The position numbers were made by a program, and so were the translations under genes. The notes under the pieces were generated by a model. That model was not told the origin of the DNA. It ran no database searches and worked only from the letters and a program-made list of their open reading frames with translations. From Hydnum rufescens UP504 (Eukaryota > Basidiomycota > Agaricomycetes > Cantharellales > Hydnaceae): 11,390 bases of DNA. Shown piece by piece: positions 1 through 8,795 of this stretch. Within the stretch, counting starts at the first letter, position 1, and every line of letters begins with the position of its first letter. The DNA lies in the NCBI GenBank assembly GCA_014904985.1, contig MU129366.1, forward strand, positions 1 through 11,390. The letters are read 5' to 3'.

Positions 1-812
1 CTCCCCAGGGTGAGGACAATGCTGAGTAGGTTTGAAGAATTTACTGGCTTCTCTTCAGTGAACTGACCACTTGCTACTATTAGGTCCTCATCTCAGGGTT
101 CTAAGCATAAGCACAAGGGCTCTGCCAGAACCTCAAAGTGCCCCAAGAAGAGTCAAGAGTTCATAGATGATGATGATGATGATACTTCAATGTAGAACCT
201 TGATCCTAATAAACCCTTTACATTATTTGAGTGAAAGAAGAAAAGGTGTGCAATAAAAACTGAGGGAGAATGTTGCAAAAATGGTCAAGAATGTGGACGA
301 CAGTGCCAGTGAATGTGCTCAACACCAGAGAAGTGCAGTGGGCAGTAATGCCGATGTCTAACAGGGTTTTGGAGTTTATGACAAATGAGGCTTCAGGGCT
401 TCTCAGGCTGGCTCTGCGTGCCGGCTAATGGACAAGGTGAACAATTCTAAGTTTATAGGGGAGCAGATGGATCATCGGAGAACAGGAAATAAGCGGGCTA
501 ATTGGGTACCATAGGTCATCACCGTATGCCACCTATTTTGATATTACGTACTGTGAGTAATAGGTGGAGCCTATAGTCGATTTCCCGGATTTGGTCCGGG
601 GTTTGCATCCGACAGGGTCCTTTGGGTCGCCTGCTGGATCTCGCCTCTAACAGTGCTTGTATCCTGGGAAAACCTACAAGAAATATTCGGGGCAAACCTC
701 GATGATGCTCGGTCTGTCCACTCTCAGTGGATGCTCCGCAGGCACAACCGAGAGCTTTGTGGTTCGTATTCGGTCCCATGGATCCGAGACGGATGGACCG
801 ATTTGATTCACA
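1..812. other. Stretch without a confident gene
   Basis: I see no gene I can support here. The plus strand around 100-195 reads as a basic stretch followed by six Asp codons and then a TAG, which looks like a small piece of a low-complexity nuclear-type protein, but stops follow soon after. Around 245-350 the same frame is rich in Cys codons and contains two stops, so it could be a decayed cysteine-rich or zinc-knuckle segment; this is a guess. The minus strand has open frames at about 519-779 and 674-940 that overlap each other and match nothing I recognise. Confidence 0.4.
166..183. repeat. (GAT)6 microsatellite
   Basis: Six perfect GAT units. On the plus strand they are read as six Asp codons inside a short open stretch that ends at a TAG a few codons later, so this may be an acidic run from a former coding sequence or just a microsatellite. 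Confidence 0.8.
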
Positions 813-1232
813 TCACAGTGCGTGCCTTTTGAGTTCGTCAAGATTCGCCTGCAAGACAAGACTACGACGTTCAAAGGCCTCATCAAAATTATTAAACACA
901 TTCTGAAGACCGAAGGGGCTCTGGGCCTGCTCCACTGCACTCTTTTGTCTCATTTTTGCTTCAAAACGCGCCATAACCTCATCGGCATAAACACTGTATG
1001 CTCTGTTATTGGTTGTATTCCGAAGCATGAGCGCACCGATATCGTTCTCGCTGGGGAACGCACAGTAGCCTAAGTGGATCTCAGTCGTTCGATCTGGATG
1101 CGAGGGACAGACATGACATACGGCAATGTTAGGTGGAAGAACGCGTCCTACACATACACCCGAAGCCCCAATAAGGTTGTTTAACGGCAATGGCGCTGTC
1201 ATCATGGCAGGGGAAAGCACGATCGAGGGCAA
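813..1232 (-). CDS. Hypothetical protein fragment, C-terminal part
   Basis: I do not recognise the family. The frame is open for about 139 codons and ends in TGA. The first eukaryotic ATG is at 1205, two Met codons in a row; the frame is open further upstream, so the fragment may be the last exon of a longer gene. The C-terminal half looks like real protein: it is helical and charged, with the segments YADEVMARFEAKMRQKSAV and NFDEAFERRSLVLQANLDEL, which would suit a helix or coiled coil. The N-terminal half contains CHVC and several other Cys residues. Upstream on the same strand (1240-1530) frames are broken. It could be the 3' end of the same decayed gene as the fragment at 1530-1960, since strand and order fit, but nothing proves the link. 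Confidence 0.35.
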   Translation of the reverse strand: MPSIVLSPAMMTAPLPLNNLIGASGVCVGRVLPPNIAVCHVCPSHPDRTTEIHLGYCAFPSENDIGALMLRNTTNNRAYSVYADEVMARFEAKMRQKSAVEQAQSPFGLQNVFNNFDEAFERRSLVLQANLDELKRHAL

Positions 1233-1631
1233 AGCGGACCTGGCCTTCGCTGATCGACAACTGGGATTCCACTTTAAGCATTGAGCTTGGCTCTATCGAA
1301 CCAGTTCAAAGTCGCATTATTGGTATAGGAGCCTAGGACTTCCAAATGCGGAGTCTTTTCAGAACCGAGGGAATGTGACAAGATCAGATGTAATACATTG
1401 CTACGTCGAGATGATGAACTTCGTAACACACCTATATCAGTATTCGTTCATGAACGTAGCCGGAATAGGTAGGACCCATGCAAAGGTCATTGCTCCAGAG
1501 CCGGAACCTCTGCAGAGATGGGCCGACCATTAGCCTGTAATTCCCAATTGATTCATTCTGGACAGTCCAGAGATATGCAAACAGTATAGTCCTTCAATAT
1601 GGGTCAAATTATCTTGGCAGACAACCAGTAG

Positions 1632-1699
1632 CGTTCGTCCATAAATCACATGATCTCGGACACATGAGAGTCGGGGATTGGCGCTCGTTGCCGCTACCC
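1632..1699 (-). repeat. Dispersed repeat, copy 1 (pairs with 8238-8302)
   Basis: This 68-bp stretch matches the reverse complement of 8238-8302 with only a handful of substitutions and small indels; the shared core includes GAGAGTCGGGGATTGGCGCT. The match resumes at 1545-1560 (CAATTGATTCATTCTG) after a 73-bp segment, 1560-1632, that is absent from the other copy. In this copy the repeat is open reading frame on the minus strand. Confidence 0.85.
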
Positions 1700-1917
1700 A
1701 ATACTGTAGCTGTTCGCGAAACAATTTATTTATATCCCCACCCCCATCCTGCAAGGAACGAGATGAGAAAACCCGACACGGGCATATGCAAGCGACGCCT
1801 CTGTTTCCCCCAGTTCCTGCGCAAGGTATCCTCCTAGTTCTACTGTATGCACACAAATCTTCCCTGATCTACTTTCATGGGTGAGAATTGCAGCCTCACG
1901 TGCAACCTCGCTAAAGA

Positions 1918-1940
1918 TAGTACTACTAGTAGTAGTACTA
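1918..1940. repeat. Short inverted repeat of TAG/CTA units
   Basis: The arms TAGTACTAC (1918-1926) and GTAGTACTA (1932-1940) are perfect reverse complements around a 5-nt spacer, and an alternative 14-bp perfect palindrome overlaps them. It is made of simple TAG/CTA units. On the minus strand it falls within an open frame as a Ser/Thr run, so it may be a coding microsatellite and not a structural element. Confidence 0.7.
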
Positions 1941-1960
1941 CAGTAGGCCAAACGTGGCAA

Positions 1961-2762
1961 TAACTAGGTCGTCAACTTTTCGGATAGTATTCGTGCAGGC
2001 GAAGGGACGTGATTTTTATCTGCAAGAAGCGAGGGACTCAAGGGATATCGATGTCGTGGGCACATGGGTATTACTCTATTTGCAGGTGGATATATACCGG
2101 CAACAAGACTAAAATCAATTGACCAGAGATATCCCAAGCTGGCGCATGCCTTGCCCCACTCAAAAATACGTATACGGACACATGCAATTCCCCTCCGAAA
2201 TGGCGTGAGGTGTCCGGTACATACTAAACTGCGTGGAGGAATTCACTGCAACTGAGGTGCACCGTCTATCTGAAACCAAAGCAGGCTTTTCGAGCAATCA
2301 GACAACGTACCGTTTACTTTCTGAGTCTTTCTCAATCAAGGAGTGCGTTGATAACAACGCTCAGACCAATCTAATCATGCCTAGGTTGGATACTTTGAGT
2401 TACGAATCCACGACGACACGAAGCTTGTGAAAACTGCATCTCGAGAACACCACTGCACGCTTATAGGTACCAAGATCAACGAAAATATTTGAGTAAGTGC
2501 CTCGCTCTACGTTTTGGGATTGGAAACGAAAGCAATGGGGAACATTAGATGGGCCATTCCATCCGGTACCGCCGCAGAAGACTGCTGAAAGAGCAGTCCC
2601 TCAGAAAGGAGCGGAAAAAATCAAACAGATCTCTTTGAAGAACCTCGTAGGGCTTTCCAAAGTGCTCTACTTTGACCTCGTAGGCCCAGGACAAGAGCGT
2701 CTGGCAGCCAAATCTTTGGGTCTGAGACGCGGAAGCAACTAATCCGCTCCACCCACACACAC
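1961..2762. other. Stretch without a confident gene, upstream of the aldehyde dehydrogenase
   Basis: No recognisable protein. Short plus-strand frames at about 2064-2255, 2233-2430 and 2497-2742 lack any family signature. The last one, about 80 codons and Lys-rich, ends directly before the aldehyde dehydrogenase homology and could be an unrelated remnant or noise. No start codon for the aldehyde dehydrogenase can be chosen, because the N-terminal 30-50 residues of such proteins are poorly conserved and the frame is closed by a stop at 2673-2675. Confidence 0.4.
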
Positions 2763-4488
2763 GATCAGAGTCCCTATGTAACTCGAAAACTCGAGACAGA
2801 TCTTGAAGGGATAGTTGAGAAAGCATATAATGCCCAGCGTTCATGGAGGGAAGTCCAAATCGAGCAAAGAATCGCAATTGGCACCGATTTGTTGTGAGTT
2901 GAGTATTTACGCTCGTTGGCGTGTGCGATATTCAACCAGGTGGAATAGGAAGAATTCCAAAAGCTATCGGATATTATTCCAAAGGAACTCACACTCCAAA
3001 TGGGCCGGTTCGCACTGCGTTATTCCTCAATAAGCACTTAGACTCATGGGTCGTTTTGTAGTCCAACCTCACAGAGCCCGGTGAGATCAGAGGCACCGTG
3101 GAGAGAGCAAATTATATGCTTTCCATTGCAGCCGGAGCTTTGGCAGATGTGTCCCTCGTAGATACCGATAAGCCCAGATTTTGACGGTTCATTCGACGGA
3201 ATCCTCTTGGAGTGGTGTTTGTGATTGCTCCTTGGAAGTACGTCGCCATGTATCATGATATTTACCGGAATTTGGCTTTTTACCCCCTGTTTTTCAGTTA
3301 TCCCTACCTTACAATGATAAACTCCGTGCTGCCTGCGATAATTGCGGGGAACGTAGTTATTCTTAAACTATATCCCCAGACGCCTGTATGTAGAGGAAAT
3401 CTTCCCGGAAACTGCATTGTGGTATTCTGACATCATCTGATCTAAGCTGACCGCAGAGCGTCTCCAGCAGGCTTTCGCCGCTGCTCTTCTGCCTGCCAAT
3501 GTTCTTCAAGTTGTACATCTGTCCCTCGAATCGGTAAACACAATTATCAAGCACCCGTGCGTCGACTTCATAAGCTTCACCGGCAGTGTCAACAATGGAA
3601 TGAATGTTGCCAAGGCTTCCGTCCAAGGCAATGGCTTCCCTGGTGTCGCTTTGGAGGTAGGCTTGTTGAACAGTGCTTTGGCTTGGTCTATGAATAACAA
3701 TGACTTACCCTACGTCGAATTGCACAGTTGGGGGGAAAAGATCCTGCCTATGTACGAACTGATGCGAATGTATCGTTTACAGTGGCTGAACTCGTAGATG
3801 GTACGTTTTCTCTCCCTATTTCATGCCCCTTTCCAGGTTACACTCGACGGCACAGGGGTGTATTTTAACTCTGGTCAAAGTTGCTGTGCAGTCGAAGTGT
3901 GGATTCCGTTGCATTTCTTGGCCTGTGTGGAGTGACGCCTAAGTTTAAGTAATTCAGCGAATTTATGTCCATGAATCTGTGTACGATCGGTTTGTACAGG
4001 AATTCGTGGAGATAGTGAAGGCAAGTCTTCGTGGCCTGGCAGTGATTAATGAACTAAACCCCTATATAGAAATACCGATTAGGAGACCCTACAGATGCGA
4101 AAACGAATCTCGGACCGGTTATCAGTCTCGCAAGTGCTGCGAAGATACGGGAGCAGGTATCCAATGCTAGTAGGCCTGCAGCCAGTTTAATCACGGCTGT
4201 CCGCGTTGTTCATGGCCTCATTGCATAAAGTCAAGGCAGGTGCCAAAGCATTGGTGCCTGAGGAACTTTTCCCTTCAGCAAAGACGTGAGTAGTGAGTCA
4301 TAATTTTTATGGCACACACCTCAATTTGTTGCCCACATGCAGGGGTACCACGTACGTAGCGCCACAGGTTCTGATTGACGTAGACCACAGTGAGTCTTAG
4401 CATTGTTTATGGTGTTAAATTGTGGTGATCGTATTATCCTCCAGCCATGGAAGTCATCATGGAGGAAACATTCGGTCCGGTGGTCCGG
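2763..4488 (+). pseudogene. Aldehyde dehydrogenase pseudogene (ALDH superfamily), 3' end missing
   Basis: The ancestral protein was an NAD(P)-dependent aldehyde dehydrogenase, which oxidises an aldehyde to its acid through a Cys thioester. The succinate-semialdehyde/betaine-aldehyde type is likely, but the substrate cannot be told. Conserved pieces in order: AYNAQRSW near the start, IIPKELTLQMGR, GEIRGTVERANYMLSIAAG, VVFVIAPWN joined to YPYLTMINSVLPAIIAGN (the PWNxPxxxxxxxxxPALxAGN region), FTGSV at 3576-3587, the catalytic Glu codon 3654-3656 joined to LGGKDPAYV, and FNSGQSCC with the catalytic Cys at 3882-3887. Introns that restore the motifs lie at 2894-2939, 3238-3297, 3386-3446, 3657-3727, 3801-3855, 3897-3957, 4286-4342 and 4390-4444, all GT-AG. 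Lesions include TAG near 2946, TGA at 3182-3184 between conserved Phe and Arg, TAA at 4226-4228, frame changes near 2940 and 4230, and a poorly aligning piece at 4020-4080. Homology stops after ETFGPVVR, so the C-terminal part (about 100 residues) is gone. Confidence 0.9.
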
Positions 4489-4958
4489 GGATCCTTGTCT
4501 TGACGAAAAGGCACGGGTTATTTTTCCGCGCTCCTCAGACGGCGAAGCAAATGCGCATCCGTTTGTTCCAATACTTGCTGCCTGGTGTCGACATCATAAG
4601 AGACTCTACACTGACATCAAGTGCCTCAAGATTCACGTTAATGTCAACCAAATTGTGTGTTTACATCTCTTATGGATTATATCTTCCGATCTCTCCAGTT
4701 TGGCGGCGGATGCACCGTGGGCCTGCACTGAGACACGCACATGGGACCCTCGTCCATCGTCGACCACAGATATGGCCCCGCCAACAATTGCAATCAGGGT
4801 ACATGAACGTCGAACGGCGACGAGGTGTACAAGCATGGGTGGTAATGATTTTGCCAGCAACAGGGATGGACAAGTGTATACATTGTAGTTACTTTTTACC
4901 TCTAGTGTTGTAATGGGATGTCTCAGATAATTTCTCTGAAGAAACTGGAGCGCAGTGG
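4489..4958. other. Stretch between two converging pseudogenes, nothing recognised
   Basis: This is where the 3' end of the aldehyde dehydrogenase should lie, but no expected motif of its C-terminal segment is visible in any plus-strand frame. Two plus-strand frames are open over most of the interval, about 160 codons each if counted from inside the dehydrogenase, and two minus-strand frames are also open. Such multi-frame openness usually reflects base composition; none of the translations looks like a known protein. The interval may be inserted or rearranged DNA. Confidence 0.5.
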
Positions 4959-7900
4959 TTAGAGGTGAACAAATGGAACATCGAATTTCGTTATCTCACT
5001 TTGAAGTACTCTATTCATCATACTGCCCAATAAACAACCCTCATCATCATCATCCAAGTGCTCGTAGTTCCGAAGGGGAGGTTCGTTTACCCACGCATAG
5101 CATTCCGAACCAGCACTCCAAAAAGGTTTCATCCTTCGCACCGCTCGCAACGATTCCTCATCCGGTCGGGGATGTTCAGCAAGAATATCGCGATTCGCCA
5201 AGAGGAAATTAAAGACGGGCCTGTCCAAGGCACTGATGACGTTATATACCGTATTGGAGCATCCGTAGGCGACAATGCTGTACCGAGGGTGCACATCTTT
5301 CGGATGCGCGATCAATTTAGGTTCTGGTGATATGAAAGCCTCCCCGGGAAGGGAGAAAGCTTGATGTCTTCTTAGCCTTGGCTTTCTTCTGCGGCGGATT
5401 CGAAGCCGTCACACGGGCTTCCCTTTTACTTTCGCCTTCGCAGTCGCTTCTGGAGCGATCGGGAGTTGTATGCCCAATTCGGCGACCAGTGTAATATACG
5501 GACGGGAATCTGACTTGTGGTTTGAGGGGAAGAATTTCAGCGCCTGCTGATCTATGGGGTATCGTCTTTTCTTTTACGCCTCTTAACCTGAATCAGGATG
5601 CCAGTCATAACAGATTCCTTCAGCGCCTCCCTTGGCTCGAGAAGCACAGGAATCAATAAATCAATGGTTTCCTGGGAAGACAACAGATGATTGCCATACA
5701 CCGGACGAAAGCAGCGAATAAAGCACTTGTGGGTGGTTCTGGAGTCGTCTGCCGTCTTCCCAAAGTGCGTGAAACGAACAACAGCATCTTTGAAAGCGGC
5801 CTCGAAGTCGTCGAGCTTTTGACATTGTCAGGAAGACTAGTTAAGATTTGATCTCCGAAGCTCGCTGAAAAAAGCTCCCCTATAAAGGTAGTCAATTTGC
5901 AGCCTTTGCTGAAGTTGCGGGAGGATTCATCCGGATGGTCTTCTCGGACTGCGCGTCTATAAGCTTCAGATAGAAGCAGACGAAAGACAACCTCGCCACG
6001 CTGTCCTTGGTCCAGGATGCCACTGTTAAATTCAGACTGGAGAATCTGCGCCATTACGTTGATACTGGGATTCGAAGCACGTTGCTGAAATTCATCCATC
6101 TGGCGGGAAGCAGCCTCTGCCAAGAGAGGTTCAGACGGATAACCAGAGCGAATATATTCGCATTCCTTCGGAACCGAAAAGGCAACGCGCATGTGACCAG
6201 CTACCAGCTGAGTCTCTCGATCGAGTGCTACCTGACGTCGTGGCTCAAAGTCGAGGTTCAGCAGAACATCTAGCACGGCAGTCTTGGCAGCTGGAGCGAC
6301 GGTGTCATAATTTTGTGAAATATTCGAGTTCAATATCATTGGAACGAGCCAGATCCACGATTGTTGAGCGAACTTGGTCCCTCTGATCCCCAGCACCAAC
6401 CAGAGTGTCCAGAACCTGCGGCATCCAGTAGGGTGAGGAAGAGCTGTAACAAGATGCAACACAAACTCACAGTGGACGACCGACTGAGCCATGAAATCCA
6501 CTGTATACACGTCCTCCAGTTTGAGTTCTCCAGGGTTAAACCGGGAACCGAGGAGAACAATCGAAGGCGTCTCCGTAATAGGGGCCTGCAGCGCCTCTGG
6601 ATTCTCTCGTGCTCGTGCAGATCTGGATAACGATCTTCGAGGAGCGAGGTCGCTAATATCGGACTGTGTCGAAAGGTAGATGACAAACACAGAGGAGGAC
6701 GGGAGCAAGCTGAAGCACGAGCATAGCACATCATACATATCTTTCCCATCAAGATCCCCGGGACTTTCCTTTGTGCAAGGATATGAGCTCATCGAAATAC
6801 AGCATCAACTTGACGTGGTCTTTCTGGGTATCTTGTGAGGACTCGCAGCAGTCGTCGATGCGGCCCAACAACTGTTCAAGTATCTTCGCTACTTCTGATG
6901 CGCCCTTGGGGGAGTTCTTGGAACTGCTACCTTGAGGAGATCGGAAGCTGCCGACCTGAAAATTTTTCTGGAGAGCGTACTAAATAAAGCACGAGAATCA
7001 TGAATAGAAGACGTACGAAATCATCTCTAGTGCACGCTGTCACCGCCCCTTGGTATATTCTAGCACGATTCTGACCCTGACCTGCTTCCATGTGTTTCCG
7101 CCAGCTCCTCGCTAGTGCTGCGTAGTTGGACTGTTTGGTCTTGTAATGGCTGGCCAATTCATCTAAAACAGCTTGGAAAAGATGTTCCAGAAGACGAAAG
7201 TAGCGAGTCTGGAATGCTTCAAGGTTTGGACCGGGCCAGTCAAGATAGTTTCGTATTTCAGTATCAGGAGGAGGGTACGCGATATCTAGCCGTGGCGTGT
7301 AAGCATATGATAGAGATGTCGGAGTAAAGAGTAACCTTTGGTTTCGGAGTCAGGACGCAGATTGAAGGGAAGTGTAAAAACCAAATCCGATTGTTCGTGG
7401 ACCATGCGCGACTTCCCCGTTCCAGAACTTTGAAGAATAGCTACCGAATTCGAATATGGCTGGTCACGCTTCATACGGTTGATGTTGCTAAGCAGAAGAT
7501 GATGATAATTCCCCAAGTATTGTTCGTTCCAAGCCTGTGAGACAGCTGATTAAGGTGATAAGCAAAGAGACGAACAGCACAGACACTGAAATCACCTCGC
7601 TCTGCACGGGGATAAATTAGAAGCACGGATGCACTACAAATGATAACGGTCGCTCACTATGAACATGATTGTTTAAGAGTATAGGCCGACGCGGAAAGGA
7701 TGGCGGCGATGGCTGGTGCGCTTGCAAAAACTCTGGGAAACACATGAGAGTGTGAGATGTTGGAGGAACTACAGATCACGGCGAGGGCCACTTACGAAGA
7801 TCAAGGATGGATGTGAATGCCTTCGCCTCCCATGCTGACCTTAAAAGATCGAGTAACCCTGACTCCTCCTCAATCAGCTTGCGAGCTTCAACAATATCTC

Positions 7901-8174
7901 GGTATTTCTGATCCAGACGATCTTGTGCGTGCGCCACTATGACGGTGAGAAGACTCGGAGCTGCTCTCTTTGGAAGATCATCTGAGACGTAGTCCAAGGC
8001 TTCCCGGATAAGTTCATCAAATTCCTTGGGGCCATTATCCACGGCAGCACCGGACGAAACGGGTGAGGCAGGTTTAACGACAGGTACGCGAGTAGCGGAG
8101 CGAGTTTGTCGCTTGGGAGGGCTCATACTAGAGGAGGAAATATCTTCCAAGGGGCGTTTTCCAGGATCTGACAT
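4959..8174 (-). pseudogene. Large P-loop NTPase-like gene, multiply frameshifted
   Basis: One long gene can be followed from ATG at 8174 to about 4959 by changing frame repeatedly. Exon 1 (8174-7796) gives a Ser/Pro/Arg-rich, possibly nuclear-directed N-terminus (MSDPGKRPLED, SPPKRQTRSATR) and a helical region. Intron 7795-7733 (GTAAGT to CAG) follows. Next come HSERPLSFVVH, a frame change, IYPRAERGDF and AVRLFAYHLNQLS, another change, then NSVAILQSSGTGKSRMVHEQ, a Walker A-like loop, and FTLPFNLRP. Introns 7335-7286 and 7016-6968 flank a helical exon (7285-7017). A Walker B-like LMLYFDEL follows near 6810. Further frame changes fall near 6775, 6480, 6310, 5835, 5560 and 5440; the longest single open piece is 5653-6792. 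The C-terminus (5340-4959) contains HPRYSIVAYGCSNTV and RRMKPFWSAGSECYAWV followed by an acidic run. I recall this overall layout from uncharacterised P-loop proteins of mushrooms, but the function is unknown and I give no name. Roughly 900 codons if restored. Confidence 0.8.
5653..6792 (-). pseudogene. Longest uninterrupted piece of the NTPase-like gene
   Basis: This open frame of 379 codons is not a gene of its own. Its first 75 residues (from DLDGKDMYDVLCSCF) continue the Walker B exon after a frame change, and its middle (from YDTVAPAAKTAVLDVLLNL to GDQILTSLPDNVK) is natural, helical protein. Between about 6480 and 6310 the better reading lies in another frame, containing YWMPQVLDTLVGAG and STIVDLARSNDIELEYFT, so the open frame here reads noise. 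After about 5835 it also leaves the true frame; the neighbouring frame continues with FEAAFKDAVVRFTHFGKTA and CFRPVYGNHLLSSQE. The apparent start Met at 6792 is therefore an accident of the frameshift. Confidence 0.75.
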
Positions 8175-8237
8175 AGTTCAAGTATCCTTTCACAGGGCAA
8201 ACTGTTGGATAAGGCTCCACCTATTAGATTAACTATC

Positions 8238-8317
8238 GGGTAGCGGCCACAAGCGCCAATCCCCGACTCTCATGTCCGAGACCATGTGATTAATGGACGA
8301 ACAGAATGAATCAATTG
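8238..8317 (+). repeat. Dispersed repeat, copy 2, inverted relative to 1545-1699
   Basis: The sequence is a reverse-complement copy of 1632-1699 followed without a gap by the match to 1545-1560. It lacks the 73 bp that separate these blocks in copy 1. Weaker similarity continues to about 8340 (CCATTAACC against CCATTAGCC on matching strands). Here the coding frame seen in copy 1 is shifted by the loss of two bases near 8269 and ends quickly in TGA, so this copy is dead. It sits just upstream of the ATG of the NTPase-like gene, in head-to-head orientation with it. Confidence 0.85.
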
Positions 8318-8340
8318 CGAGGTTAATGGTTGCTCCGCAT

Positions 8341-8795
8341 CCACACGGTCTTTCTCCTCATCCTGGCACCTCTTGCGTTGCTGCTTGGGAGCAGCTATTT
8401 GTAGTTCGTACACTGGCTTGAGGTATGCACAAAGTACGCTTCATTTACGGGGTGGAGCTGCAACGCAAGGCCACGCAGCACGAATGCCCTTTAGCAAACA
8501 TAGGCGCACGGTTGGATGTAATCACGGAATTTGCGCTGGGCGCGCTGACTCTCGGGCGAGCCGTGGTAGAGCGTGCGTAAGACGTGACCATCGGTAAGGA
8601 TGGAATCGTGCGTTGGAACCGTCCTGGCGCTTGGTTGGGACGTGGAATGTATTCTGGGAAGAAAATAGAAGGTATCGGCCACGGTTGGGAGCAGAGGAAG
8701 GGAGAACACACCTTTAATAGTGTTGCCGGTATCACGACAAGAACGAAGACGCATGCCAATATGTTCGTTGCCTAAGTTAACCATCGGCTCTTGCT
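8341..8795. other. GC-rich stretch with several overlapping open frames
   Basis: Minus-strand frames are open at 8491-8784 and 8445-8759 and plus-strand frames at 8373-8597 and 8584-8775, so coding capacity cannot be assigned from openness. The minus frame at 8491-8784 has the most natural end (ILTDGHVLRTLYHG, SPESQRAQRKFRDYI) and lies directly downstream of the coiled-coil frame on the same strand, so it may be its former 3' part in a shifted frame. I recognise no family and assign no gene. Confidence 0.4.

Larger units (their letters stand above)
1530..1960 (-). pseudogene. Unidentified gene fragment, minus strand, in two frames
   Basis: Two minus-strand frames give natural-looking protein here. 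The upstream frame (from about 1960) contains IFSEVAREAAILTHE and AQELGETEASLAYARVG and then hits a stop. The next frame contains FREQLQYWVAATSANPRL and DHVIYGRTLLVVCQDN and ends in a stop near 1530. A frameshift or a short intron would join them around 1730-1780. I cannot name the family. A second copy of the WVAATSANPRL part lies in the opposite orientation at 8238-8317, which shows that this segment belongs to a family present more than once. Low GC simple-sequence hairpins and broken frames on both sides argue against an intact gene. Confidence 0.45.

Noticed and set aside
1445..1456. 12-bp palindrome CGTTCATGAACG
   Set aside because: Too short to be notable in a window of this size.
2545..2877. 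Minus-strand open frame of 110 codons
   Set aside because: Its 3'-overlapping part is antisense to the start of the dehydrogenase homology and its translation has no family feature.
4403..4913. Two overlapping plus-strand open frames of about 160 codons
   Set aside because: They begin inside a dehydrogenase intron and exon and overlap one another; neither translation resembles a protein family. Openness seems due to composition.
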